DNA of 26,921 nt from JADFUS01 sp964600025 (GCA_964600025.1 CAZRHJ010000027.1:1-26921), one strand, 5' to 3'; counted from the stretch's first letter, positions 1 through 6,634 are shown. Notes: a model not told the origin generated them from the sequence alone. A program made the numbers and translations.

Positions 1-57
1 TGAGCATCGGTGAAATAGACAAGATAGGCGAGTTTCGTGTTTAGCGGACAATACTAA
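1..57 (-). repeat. Interspersed palindromic repeat, copy A (cut by window edge)
   Basis: This is the gene-facing end of the family whose fullest copy is at 6700-6956. Read on the minus strand it starts TAGTATTGTCCGC at position 56 and continues through GAAACTCGCC, TTGTCTATTTCACCGATGCTCA to the window edge. It lies just past the 3' end of the minus-strand lipoprotein gene that stops at 69-71, and its TAG (56-54) is in frame with that stop, five codons further on. The rest of the copy lies outside the window. Confidence 0.9.
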
Positions 58-60
58 TAT

Positions 61-77
61 CAAATGTATTACATTTG
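61..77. repeat. 17-bp palindrome over a stop codon, partly repeated at the gene's promoter
   Basis: CAAATGTATTACATTTG is a perfect inverted repeat (8 bp arms, one central base) that covers the last codons and stop of the lipoprotein gene. Its first 14 bases occur again, unbroken, at 642-655, where they include the -10-like box of the same gene. The gene is therefore flanked by 14-bp direct repeats. In such AT-rich DNA this may be chance; the function is unknown. Confidence 0.5.
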
Positions 78-614
78 ACGGCTATATGATAACTCTATAC
101 CACCTTGTAACAAAACCAGTTTTTCGCCAGTAAGTGTTTTAATCTTATATTCCTCGCTAAAAACAAATTCTCCACCACTTCCAATACTCTTACCAGTAAA
201 AGTAATCATATCACCTTTTGCCGACCAAGTTTCGTAAATAAGAGTTGCCATATTAATACTTTGACACTTTCCATCTTCCATAATCTCTATACCTTGAACC
301 ATATCTGTGCCTTCAATTTTTTCTACCCATCTACCCATAATAGCATACTTGCCTTTTTCGATAGTTTTCATAGAAATAGCAACATTTCCATTTTCGGATT
401 CAGAATAAACAACCTCTACAAGGTCGTCAATTAACAATCCATCTACTGCTGTTTTATCACAATCCATTGTTGAGAAAAAAACAGTATCGTTATCATAACT
501 CAACATTACAGTGTTCATAGTTGCATCAACCACCCTACCTTGTACAGTTTTGGGTTCAGATTGACAAGCAAACAAAACCAATGAACACAAACACAAAAAA
601 AATATCTGTTTCAT
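69..614 (-). CDS. Lipocalin-like lipoprotein
   Basis: The protein (181 aa) starts with a lipoprotein signal peptide: MKQ, a hydrophobic stretch, then the lipobox LFAC with the acylated Cys near residue 17. It is therefore probably anchored to a membrane and faces the periplasm or the cell surface. The mature part has an N-terminal beta-rich segment, then GRW (about residue 94) and a run with SINMATLIYETW and GKSIGSGG. This pattern resembles the small lipocalin-type proteins of Bacteroidales. The open frame extends to 668, but a promoter box at 642-649 lies inside that extension, so the ATG at 614 is preferred; it gives a leader of about 20 nt. The ligand is unknown. The gene stands alone, with repeat copy A just after its stop. 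Confidence 0.75.
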   Translation of the reverse strand: MKQIFFLCLCSLVLFACQSEPKTVQGRVVDATMNTVMLSYDNDTVFFSTMDCDKTAVDGLLIDDLVEVVYSESENGNVAISMKTIEKGKYAIMGRWVEKIEGTDMVQGIEIMEDGKCQSINMATLIYETWSAKGDMITFTGKSIGSGGEFVFSEEYKIKTLTGEKLVLLQGGIELSYSRQM

Positions 615-641
615 AAACATTAAAATTTGATTAATACTAAG

Positions 642-673
642 CAAATGTATTACATAAAAAAATAACAACCAAA
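642..673 (-). promoter_or_regulatory. Promoter of the lipocalin-like lipoprotein gene
   Basis: On the minus strand TTTG (673-670) is followed after 20 nt by TACATTTG (649-642). This matches the Bacteroidota -33/-7 consensus TTTG, 19-21 nt, TAnnTTTG. Transcription should start near 635, about 20 nt before the ATG at 614. Confidence 0.65.
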
Positions 674-788
674 TAATTTAGTTATTATTTCTATTATTTT
701 AATAATAATTGTAAAAGATTTATTATCAAAACTAATCCATATTGCTAATTATAGTCATACGGCAAAAAAAATCCTTGCATAAATTCTA

Positions 789-912
789 CAAGACACCAAA
801 AAAACCAAGAAACTCGAATAGCTTGGGATATTTTGCCGATGGTCATAACGTAGCGTACATCATACGCCAATTATAAACATCTATGCGAAAGACAAGATAA
901 ATTAATTTCAGT
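789..912 (-). repeat. Interspersed palindromic repeat, copy B (degenerate)
   Basis: The left half, from CAAGACACC through AAACTCGAATAGCTTGGGAT to CATAACGTAGCGTAC, matches copy C at 932-1000 closely. The right half has decayed but still shows GACAAGATA (about 891-899). No gene end lies directly beside it; it sits in tandem before copy C. The stretch 669-1079 has no gene: apart from copies B and C it holds only AT-rich sequence in which I see nothing. Confidence 0.8.
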
Positions 913-931
913 TACACATATAAATAATATC

Positions 932-1082
932 CAAAACACCCAAAGAATCCAAGAAACTCGAATAGCTTAGGATATTTTGCCGATGCTCATAACGTAGCGT
1001 ACTGGAGTACGTGAGTTATGAGCATCGGCAAAATATCCTAAGCTATTCGAGTTTTAGTATTAAAAGACGATAATCAACACTA
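932..1082 (-). repeat. Interspersed palindromic repeat, copy C, with a near-perfect long hairpin
   Basis: Positions 954-1054 form an inverted repeat with arms of about 48-50 bp. AAACTCGAATAGCTTAGGAT on the left mirrors ATCCTAAGCTATTCGAGTTT on the right. The arms pair without mismatch for the outer 40 bp, and a few changes surround the central loop (GTAGCGTACTGGAGTACGTGA). The right end runs toward proC; read from proC it begins TAGTGTTG at the stop codon (1082-1080), followed by a divergent spacer and TACTAAAACTCG. This copy is more symmetrical than copy F, whose arms are only partly complementary. Confidence 0.85.
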
Positions 1083-1877
1083 TTTGGAGTTACTTGCTTT
1101 CAAACCCCTGATAACTGCCGAAGTAAACGCTGCAAGTTCCATTTCATTAAGACCTTTAATTGTAATACCCATAGGAGTAGTAACTTTATCAATTTCTATC
1201 TCAGGGTGAGATCTATTAGTTTCAAGCAATTTGGCAGCACCCAAAACAGTTTGTGTAACAACTTCTTTTGCATCATTTGCATAGAAACCCATTTCTACAC
1301 CACCAATCATAGCAGCACGGATATATCTCATTGCGTATGCAATACCGCAAGATGCCAAAGCGGTACCAGCACCCAACAATTTTTCTTCGATAAACATAGC
1401 TTTACCAAGCTCGTTGAACATTGTCATAATAGCTTGTTTTTGCTCTGCACTATAATCGCAAGCACAAACCATAGTCATACTCTCACGAACTGCAATAGCA
1501 GTGTTTGGCATAACTCTAAAAATTGCAGGAGTCTCGCCATTACCTTTATCAAACATAGATTTCAAATCGCTACAAGTAACACCTGCCACAATAGATACAA
1601 TCATTTGTTTTGAATAATCCAAATGAGGTTTCAAAATCTCGATAGTTTCTTTGATAACCCAAGGTTTAACAGCTACCAAAACAATATCTTTGTTCTCAAC
1701 AAAATCATAATTACCAAAAGGAGTATTAATTTTTGAGTCAAAATTATTCATATCTGTCAATGGCTCTTGGCGGATATCAGTGATGAAAATATCCTCACTT
1801 TTGATAAAATTGCCTTGTGAAAGGCCTTTTGCGATAGCAGAACCGATGTTTCCTGCTCCAATCATTGCTATTTTCAT
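1080..1877 (-). CDS. proC: Pyrroline-5-carboxylate reductase
   Basis: ProC catalyses the last step of proline synthesis in the cytoplasm, reducing 1-pyrroline-5-carboxylate with NAD(P)H. The 265-aa length is typical. Residues 1-12 hold the Rossmann fingerprint MKIAMIGAGNIG. VAVKP lies near residue 68 and RVMPNTA near 121. The C-terminal family signature appears as TTPMGITIKGLNEME, with the central GGTT-like part changed to MGIT; the rest agrees well. The start is the first ATG, placed 36 nt after a good promoter. The gene is alone between a terminator upstream (1969-1997) and repeat copy C downstream, whose first TAG seems to be its stop codon. Confidence 0.93.
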   Translation of the reverse strand: MKIAMIGAGNIGSAIAKGLSQGNFIKSEDIFITDIRQEPLTDMNNFDSKINTPFGNYDFVENKDIVLVAVKPWVIKETIEILKPHLDYSKQMIVSIVAGVTCSDLKSMFDKGNGETPAIFRVMPNTAIAVRESMTMVCACDYSAEQKQAIMTMFNELGKAMFIEEKLLGAGTALASCGIAYAMRYIRAAMIGGVEMGFYANDAKEVVTQTVLGAAKLLETNRSHPEIEIDKVTTPMGITIKGLNEMELAAFTSAVIRGLKASNSK

Positions 1878-1912
1878 AATCTCTAAGATATTAATTGTTT
1901 TTTTATGATTCG

Positions 1913-1945
1913 CAAAGGTACTAAATTTTTAACATCTACAACAAA
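1913..1945 (-). promoter_or_regulatory. Promoter of proC
   Basis: TACCTTTG (1920-1913, minus strand) fits the Bacteroidota -7 box TAnnTTTG. TTTG at 1945-1942 lies 21 nt upstream. The predicted start near 1906 gives a leader of about 30 nt. Confidence 0.6.
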
Positions 1946-1968
1946 AATTATACACTAATTTGATAATA

Positions 1969-1997
1969 AAAATGCTATCTCTCTGAGATAGCATTTT
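1969..1997 (-). terminator. Intrinsic terminator after the DUF4286 gene
   Basis: AAAATGCTATCTC and GAGATAGCATTTT form a perfect 13-bp stem with a 3-nt loop. On the minus strand it is followed by TTATTATCA, and the T-rich arm itself gives a run of Ts. It starts right at the stop codon of the DUF4286 gene (2000-2002) and separates the YrdC-DUF4199-DUF4286 operon from proC. Confidence 0.75.
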
Positions 1998-1999
1998 TA

Positions 2000-2308
2000 T
2001 TATTGTTGAATCACTTTCATAACGGTTATAAAATGATTGACTTCGGCATCAAACAACTCTGCCGAAAAGGTTTGGAGTTCGCTCAAAAGCGATTTGCGAA
2101 GTCTGACATAATAAGATATTTCTTCGACATACATTTGGAGAGAGTATGTAAAATGAGTTTGAACCTCATCACCAAGCACTCTCGAAAGCACGTATTTCTC
2201 AACCATAGGCTCTTTGCCCAACGCTGGTAAGAATTTATTATTAATAAAATCATACCAATTCCCGTGTGCCGCTGCCGACACCATAAACGAAACATTTATT
2301 ATATACAT
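2000..2308 (-). CDS. DUF4286 family protein
   Basis: This small protein (102 aa) has no signal peptide or membrane segment and should be cytoplasmic. It begins MYIINVSFMV and has the layout of the DUF4286 family: an N-terminal beta strand, a segment with W and FLPAL, then HFTYSLQMYVE followed by a helix. The family looks like a ferredoxin-fold alpha/beta domain and has no assigned reaction. It is the last gene of the minus-strand operon, 16 bp after a DUF4199 gene, and a hairpin terminator follows at once. Confidence 0.75.
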   Translation of the reverse strand: MYIINVSFMVSAAAHGNWYDFINNKFLPALGKEPMVEKYVLSRVLGDEVQTHFTYSLQMYVEEISYYVRLRKSLLSELQTFSAELFDAEVNHFITVMKVIQQ

Positions 2309-2324
2309 CTTCTTAAAAAAAACA

Positions 2325-2834
2325 TTATTCTACATTAGGGATAATCTCGCTATCCTTTTTTCTGATAAACAAAGCAATTATTAGAGCTACAATAGTGCTT
2401 TGACATAGATAGCTAAATACAACTGTACCTATAATCAATGGAATATTTGTCGCATAAACTGTAACTGCGTCAATTTGTTGCTGAGTAGGTTCATTTCCCA
2501 TTTCATACAACTGGTCTATACTTTTTTGTACAAGAGCCTCTGAGCCCTGCATTAATAGATATACATAACTACCTATTGAGGCAATTACAGAAGCACATAA
2601 AAGCATCAAGAAACTATACAAAAACGCTTTGCCATAAGTAAATGGGACATCAGCAGGAAGTGCCTTTTTGTACTTAATACCCATAACATAAGGTACTACT
2701 ACAAGTACAATTAGTCCAAGAACCGACACTAACCAAGAAGGAAGAGACAATAAATCTGTCAAAAAAGTCATAAGCACCATAACAGCACCTACAATTACTC
2801 CACCAAAGAGTACATCATTTAATCTGTTTTTCAT
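2325..2834 (-). CDS. DUF4199 family membrane protein (first copy)
   Basis: The protein (169 aa) is predicted to cross the inner membrane four times: about residues 9-27, 34-51, 70-93 and 131-158. Family features are the short cytoplasmic segment with GIKYKKALPADVPFTYGKAF between helices 2 and 3, and the polar stretch before helix 4. DUF4199 proteins occur widely in Bacteroidota and have no known function. A second family member lies upstream (2960-3475), and repeat copy D separates the two. The DUF4286 gene follows after 16 bp, so the two genes are probably co-transcribed. Confidence 0.75.
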   Translation of the reverse strand: MKNRLNDVLFGGVIVGAVMVLMTFLTDLLSLPSWLVSVLGLIVLVVVPYVMGIKYKKALPADVPFTYGKAFLYSFLMLLCASVIASIGSYVYLLMQGSEALVQKSIDQLYEMGNEPTQQQIDAVTVYATNIPLIIGTVVFSYLCQSTIVALIIALFIRKKDSEIIPNVE

Positions 2835-2852
2835 AATATTTTAATTGTTTTT

Positions 2853-2962
2853 TAACTGTCAAATAAAACGTTAAGTATTTGTGTATAATAAAATTTATTT
2901 TTCAAAACATTAGAAAAGGTATTTAAACCAAAAATAGACAAGATAGGCGAGTTTCGTCCTTA
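2853..2962 (-). repeat. Interspersed repeat, copy D (internally eroded)
   Basis: Both ends of the family are visible. ACTGTCAAATAAAA near 2855-2868 matches the distal end TGTCAGATAAAAA of copy F. AATAGACAAGATAGGCGAGT continues into TTCGTCCTTAG (2934-2962) and matches the gene-facing end. The palindrome between them is gone. The gene-facing end overlaps the stop codon (2960-2962) of the upstream DUF4199 gene; the TAA comes from the CTAAAAA part of the terminal repeat, so the gene's last codons have merged with the element. A weak promoter-like TACCTTTT (2921-2914) inside the copy could serve the next gene. Confidence 0.75.
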
Positions 2963-3475
2963 GTGTTTTCTTGTCCTAACAAACGAAGCTATAAACAACG
3001 CTGGAAACAATCCATACAAAATCATACTAAAAATAGAAGAGAAAATTGCAAGAATAGGACTACTAATAAATTTCTCATAACTTGCATTCATCAAATCCAT
3101 TGTTTCTTGTGCCATACCAGCTTCAACCATTGCATTATTATACACTTCCAAATAGTATTCTTTGCCGACGTTAAACATTATAAAAGTCGTAACTCCATAA
3201 AGTATTCCAGCAAAAACCATCATCATTACCACAAAACCCAAAGCACGAGAATAAGTAACAATATCGCCATCAATAGAATATGCTTTTGAGTACTGTTTAC
3301 CATAAAAGAAAGCAATTCCAACGAAGGCAATAATAATAGATATATTTGTAATTATTCCACTTTCGTTTTTCAAAAAGTAGTTAATCAAAATACCTGCAAT
3401 CAACACAGCACCCATATACAATCCTCCAAGAGATGCCATATTCCAAAAAAGTTTTTTTCTTTCGTTTTTTTCCAT
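2960..3475 (-). CDS. DUF4199 family membrane protein (second copy)
   Basis: This 171-aa protein has four predicted membrane helices (about residues 12-31, 42-58, 80-102 and 141-165). It has the same plan as its neighbour at 2325-2834, including a GKQYSKAYSIDGDIVTYSRA segment between helices 2 and 3. The pair looks like an old duplication, since sequence similarity is low apart from the family pattern. The gene lies 5 bp after the YrdC-type gene and must share its transcript. Its C-terminus (SFVRTRKH) ends inside repeat copy D, so the last residues may have been altered by the insertion. The function is unknown. Confidence 0.72.
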   Translation of the reverse strand: MEKNERKKLFWNMASLGGLYMGAVLIAGILINYFLKNESGIITNISIIIAFVGIAFFYGKQYSKAYSIDGDIVTYSRALGFVVMMMVFAGILYGVTTFIMFNVGKEYYLEVYNNAMVEAGMAQETMDLMNASYEKFISSPILAIFSSIFSMILYGLFPALFIASFVRTRKH

Positions 3476-3480
3476 AATTA

Positions 3481-4092
3481 TTAATAATCCAATTCAACAC
3501 TTCCCTCTCTAATTATCTCAATTTCTCCACCACAAAGCGACACAACAGCCGAAGGCACACCTGCCACAAATCCAGCATCAATCAAATAATCAATTTTATC
3601 TCCGTATTCGTCCCAAATCAATGACGGGTCAAAACTATCTTCTTTTTCACAATTACGAAGAGCCACAGACGTTGATACAAGTGGCACAGTCAATCTCTCT
3701 ACAATAGTAGTAGCTATTTTATTGTTTGGAATTCTTACTCCAACAGTTTTTTTACATTCCAAGAAACTATTTGGCAAACGTTTATTTAGTTCAAACACAA
3801 AAGTAAAAGGATTGGGAGTATTCTGTTTCAAGAGTTTAAACATATCATTGTCGAGATGAATATAATTAGAAACCATCTTCAAATCCGAACAAATAATTGC
3901 CAAATTCTTGTCTTTTTTTTCTTTTAGAGCTATCAAATTATTGATAGATTTTTGGCAATTCAGCGAACAACCAAAAGAATAAAACGAGTCGGTAGGGAAA
4001 ATAATAATTGCCCCACGCTCCAATCTCTCAACAATCTCATTTATTAGATTGTCGTCTGGATTTTCTTCGTATAATCTAACAAGTTTGCCCAT
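3481..4092 (-). CDS. Sua5/YciO/YrdC/YwlC family protein
   Basis: The 203-aa protein belongs to the family that includes TsaC/Sua5, which forms threonylcarbamoyl-AMP for the t6A37 modification of tRNA. Visible motifs are PTDSFYSFGC (near residue 31), the lysine-rich KEKKDKNLAIICSDL, NPFTFVFELNKRLP, VGVRIP and PLVSTSVALR. The form of the NPFTF and STSVA motifs is closer to YciO-like members than to classical TsaC, so the t6A role is likely but not certain. The open frame runs to 4398, but the extension would overlap a divergent gene and its promoter. The ATG at 4092, just before KLVRLYEENP, fits family length and lies 19 bp after a promoter box; the ATG at 4143 is less likely. It heads the operon with two DUF4199 genes and the DUF4286 gene. 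Confidence 0.82.
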   Translation of the reverse strand: MGKLVRLYEENPDDNLINEIVERLERGAIIIFPTDSFYSFGCSLNCQKSINNLIALKEKKDKNLAIICSDLKMVSNYIHLDNDMFKLLKQNTPNPFTFVFELNKRLPNSFLECKKTVGVRIPNNKIATTIVERLTVPLVSTSVALRNCEKEDSFDPSLIWDEYGDKIDYLIDAGFVAGVPSAVVSLCGGEIEIIREGSVELDY

Positions 4093-4110
4093 ATAAACAT
4101 TATTTTGGGA

Positions 4111-4118
4111 TAAAGATA
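4111..4118 (-). promoter_or_regulatory. Probable -7 box of the YrdC operon
   Basis: TATCTTTA (4118-4111, minus strand) is one base off the TAnnTTTG consensus. It would start transcription near 4104, just before the chosen ATG at 4092. No clear -33 box is visible. Confidence 0.4.
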
Positions 4119-4126
4119 CTAAAATA

Positions 4127-4158
4127 TTTGTAATATCATTCATTTTTGTATAAATTTG
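4127..4158 (+). promoter_or_regulatory. Promoter of the 4184-5475 gene pair
   Basis: TTTG (4127-4130), a 20-nt spacer and TAAATTTG (4151-4158) match the Bacteroidota promoter consensus in full. Transcription should start near 4165, about 19 nt before the ATG at 4184. It faces away from the YrdC operon promoter. Confidence 0.65.
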
Positions 4159-4183
4159 ACAAATAATACACACATAGCCCAAT

Positions 4184-4900
4184 ATGAAAAAAATTATACA
4201 AAGCCTTATTTTATTATTATTTTGCACATATTTTGGCACAACATACGCCCAAGAAATTCCGTTTATGCTAAATGAGAAGCTAAATTCCTCTGAATTACCA
4301 TTCTCAAATATCATAAAAATGCCTTTGGATTCTTTGAAAAGTGTTGGTTTCAAATATGACAAACAAAAGAATTTATACACTCTCAAATCTCTTTCCAAAC
4401 GAAGTCACAGAGCATATTTATGGCAAGGCGTTAAGACCAGAGGCGAGGGAGATATGGATATCTACATTTACTGTGGCAAAACAGGCAAATCTATTATACA
4501 AATTTGTTTTTACGACGCAATGATATACGAGGGGATAAAACATTGGGCAGAAAAATATCATAACGTTTATTCTCAATCGGCTCAATACAACGAACTAACT
4601 GAATTTAAACAAGATAGCCTAAAAATAAAGCTCACAAGAGACATAAAACGAAACGTGTTTTTTGCAAAAATAAATATGGGAGTTATCCTCAACACTATCG
4701 AAGATAGCAATATATTTATGCCAGTTATGTATTTTGATACAAGGCGTTATCCCAACACATACAGAATGTATATAATGACAGTTTTCACAAAGGAAAAACT
4801 ACATTCTTCGTGGCTTGTCAAACAACAGAAAAAAGCTATTGAGGAAAGCAAAAAACAGAAAGACAAAAAGACTAAATTAACACTGCAAGAAGCACTTTAA
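4184..4900 (+). CDS. Exported protein of unknown function
   Basis: The 238-aa protein starts with a clear signal peptide (MKKIIQ, hydrophobic core to residue 21) and a likely type I cleavage site after TYA, so it is exported, probably to the periplasm. The mature part begins QEIPFMLNEKL and contains mixed beta/alpha segments with many charged and aromatic residues. The C-terminal 30 residues are very rich in Lys, Glu and Gln (KQQKKAIEESKKQKDKKTK) and probably form a helix. I do not recognise a family. It is 11 bp upstream of the membrane gene at 4912 and has its own strong promoter, so the two are probably expressed together. Confidence 0.7.
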   Translation: MKKIIQSLILLLFCTYFGTTYAQEIPFMLNEKLNSSELPFSNIIKMPLDSLKSVGFKYDKQKNLYTLKSLSKRSHRAYLWQGVKTRGEGDMDIYIYCGKTGKSIIQICFYDAMIYEGIKHWAEKYHNVYSQSAQYNELTEFKQDSLKIKLTRDIKRNVFFAKINMGVILNTIEDSNIFMPVMYFDTRRYPNTYRMYIMTVFTKEKLHSSWLVKQQKKAIEESKKQKDKKTKLTLQEAL

Positions 4901-4911
4901 CACATACAGAA

Positions 4912-5475
4912 ATGCTAAAAAAGACATTCAAATATATAAATATAATAAAACAACGATACAATAGTAGAGAACGTGAAGAGGTACTATACAGTGAAAAATA
5001 TCATCTTGGCAAACTTTCCACCTACCTTTCTATTATAGCTGTAATACTTGTTGTAGCGGTCTTTTTTGCGTTAGATTACATTTCAAGTGGCAACTACCTA
5101 TCAAGATGGTTTGCGTGGAGTGCAGGAGCTGCAATAATTTTCACTGCACTATCTGCCCCAAACAAAATCATTATCACCCGCAACAATCTACTACTACACG
5201 GACACGTCGATTTAGACCAAATACCACTCGACTCAATTCTATACGTCAAAAAAATAGAAAATAGCGAGATAAAACGTTTTATCCCATTTTTTGCATCTTA
5301 CGGATTTTTAGGATTCTACGGATACTGTTTTGATTTGCAACAACACGAGATAGTCAAACTTTTTGCCTCCCAACGCAAAAATTGGATAGAACTACGCACC
5401 CAAAACGACTTAGACTACATAATCAGCGTAAACAATCCCGACGAATTCATAAAGAATTTCAGTAATATTCGCTAA
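4912..5475 (+). CDS. Membrane protein with bacterial PH-like domain
   Basis: The 187-aa protein has a short cytoplasmic N-terminus and two membrane helices (about residues 36-57 and 66-82). A soluble C-terminal domain follows, with IIITRNNLLLHG, IPLDSILYVKKIE, SYGFLGFYGYCFD and NWIELRTQNDLDYIISVNNP ending in DEFIKNF. That series (an FGxxGYxGY-like turn, a strand ending in I/V, then xPxxFI) is typical of the bacterial PH-like domains found behind membrane hairpins in Bacteroidota. Its ligand is unknown. It follows the exported 4184 protein by 11 bp and could act with it. Confidence 0.65.
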   Translation: MLKKTFKYINIIKQRYNSREREEVLYSEKYHLGKLSTYLSIIAVILVVAVFFALDYISSGNYLSRWFAWSAGAAIIFTALSAPNKIIITRNNLLLHGHVDLDQIPLDSILYVKKIENSEIKRFIPFFASYGFLGFYGYCFDLQQHEIVKLFASQRKNWIELRTQNDLDYIISVNNPDEFIKNFSNIR

Positions 5476-5482
5476 AATAAAA

Positions 5483-5663
5483 TATTGCCGTCAGGTAAAA
5501 ATTAAAAAATCATTGTAATGTATTAAGCAATAATATATTACAGTTTTTTTTAGTTTGAAGGAGCTTGAAAAAATGATTTTTAAAATTTTTCTCTTTCAGA
5601 AATATTACAAGCTCCTAATAAATAGACAAGATAGGCGAGTTTCGTTTTTAGCGGACAGTACTA
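5483..5663 (-). repeat. Interspersed repeat, copy E (palindrome deleted)
   Basis: Both ends are present: TATTGCCGTCAGGTAAAAA at 5483 and, on the minus strand from 5663, TAGTACTGTCCGCTAAAAAC. The AT-rich body matches copy F, including CATTGTAATG, TAATATATTACAG and TTTCAGAAAT plus ACAAGCTCC. The central palindrome, about 80 bp in copy F, is missing: sequence jumps from CTCCTAATAAA to TAGACAAGATAGGCGAG. The gene-facing end touches the stop codon of the outer-membrane protein gene (TAA at 5666-5664, then TAG of the element in frame). This copy fills the gap between two convergent genes. Confidence 0.88.
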
Positions 5664-6374
5664 TTAAAATTTATATCCTAATGTAAATGCATAACTATTA
5701 TTCTTGAAACTACTATCTAAATCATTACGTGCATTTATCAATCCAAAGTTTGCTCCAAACTTGAAGAAAAATTTTGATAAAGACAACTCTACTCCAACCA
5801 TTAAACCAAAATCAACTCGACTAAATGGATTAAAAGTATATTCTCTTTCGTTGAAATTATAAGTAATTTCTTTGAAAGGGTTGTTGCTATAATAAGTTTT
5901 AGGCACTTGATTTTTTTCGTTTTTAACCTTTAACATTACATCTCCGCCAACATTTAATGCTCCCCAAATACCTACTAACGGTGTGATAGAAAATTTTTCT
6001 GACAATCTAAATTTATATCCAAAATTAATAGGAAGTTCAATAGAGCCATATTTGAATTTCACATAATCAATCCCTCCATAGGTTACAAAAGTATAATCAG
6101 GATTATTTAAAATATAAAAAGAACCACTTTTATTTGACTTATAGTATAGACCTGTTCCATACACAAAACCTTTTTTGGAAGTATAGGAAACGTTTCCTCC
6201 GCCGTTAAACCCTAAATAACACTCTCCACTCTTAACCAGATAAGAACTTGAAATATCCCCTGCATTTACAGAAAATCTATTAATAGATACACCTGCATCT
6301 GCACCAAAATTCCATTTTTGAGCAAATAATGTTAGCGGGAATAAAGCCAACATAATTAAAATCAGTTTTTTCAT
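5664..6374 (-). CDS. Outer-membrane beta-barrel protein (PorT/OMP_b-brl type)
   Basis: The 236-aa precursor has a signal peptide (MKKLILIMLALFPLTLFAQ) cut after FA. The mature chain is made of alternating amphipathic strands: NFGADAGVS, YLGFNGGGNVSY, FVYGTGLYYKS, IELPINFGYKF, FSITPLVGIWGAL, VDFGLMVGVEL, KFGANFGLIN, and a last strand SYAFTLGYKF ending in Phe, the usual signal for outer-membrane insertion. This is an eight-strand-like barrel of the kind common in Bacteroidota; the cargo is unknown. The gene is monocistronic, with a strong promoter at 6473-6504 and a leader of about 90 nt containing a hairpin. Repeat copy E begins directly after the stop codon. Confidence 0.85.
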   Translation of the reverse strand: MKKLILIMLALFPLTLFAQKWNFGADAGVSINRFSVNAGDISSSYLVKSGECYLGFNGGGNVSYTSKKGFVYGTGLYYKSNKSGSFYILNNPDYTFVTYGGIDYVKFKYGSIELPINFGYKFRLSEKFSITPLVGIWGALNVGGDVMLKVKNEKNQVPKTYYSNNPFKEITYNFNEREYTFNPFSRVDFGLMVGVELSLSKFFFKFGANFGLINARNDLDSSFKNNSYAFTLGYKF

Positions 6375-6423
6375 AAAAGTTTTTTTTAATAATAAAGGTT
6401 CAGTTTTTTTTATTTTTCTTCAT

Positions 6424-6453
6424 ATTTAAGATAGAACCTACAATATCTTAAAT
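6424..6453 (-). promoter_or_regulatory. Hairpin in the 5' leader of the beta-barrel gene
   Basis: ATTTAAGATA and TATCTTAAAT form a perfect 10-bp stem around a 10-nt loop (6434-6443). It lies between the predicted transcription start (about 6466) and the start codon at 6374, so it would be part of the mRNA leader. It may protect the RNA or control translation. No T-run follows it. Confidence 0.45.
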
Positions 6454-6472
6454 CTAAGTATGTATTACATTT

Positions 6473-6504
6473 CAAAGATAAACCGAAAAAGTCAAAGAAA
6501 CAAA
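6473..6504 (-). promoter_or_regulatory. Promoter of the outer-membrane beta-barrel gene
   Basis: TTTG (6504-6501), a 20-nt spacer and TATCTTTG (6480-6473) on the minus strand match the Bacteroidota consensus in full. Confidence 0.65.
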
Positions 6505-6600
6505 TATTTTAAGTCATATTTTCATCTATCTATCATTACGTTAAGACCAAATAAATCACTCTTAAAATATTTTTTTATTTTTTGTCCTGACAACAAAAAA

Positions 6601-6634
6601 AGTGGTTTAATGAAACTTGTTTCATTAAACCACT
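6601..6634 (-). terminator. Strong intrinsic terminator
   Basis: AGTGGTTTAATGAAAC and GTTTCATTAAACCACT form a perfect 16-bp stem with a 2-nt loop. On the minus strand it is followed at once by TTTTTTGTTG. It can end transcripts coming from the His-rich gene (6987-7322), which would then include all of repeat copy F as 3' untranslated RNA, and it insulates the downstream promoter at 6473-6504. Confidence 0.75.

Noticed and set aside
615..668. Extended start of the lipocalin-like gene at 668
   Set aside because: The promoter's -7 box (649-642) lies within the extension, and the signal peptide begins at 614.
1206..1613. Long open frame opposite proC (135 codons)
   Set aside because: It is antisense to a well-conserved gene, has no family features and has no promoter; other opposite-strand frames were dropped for the same reason.
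4093..4398. N-terminal extension of the YrdC-type gene up to 4398
   Set aside because: It would overlap the divergent gene that starts at 4184 and its full-consensus promoter, and it adds residues unlike the family. The ATG at 4092 fits family length.
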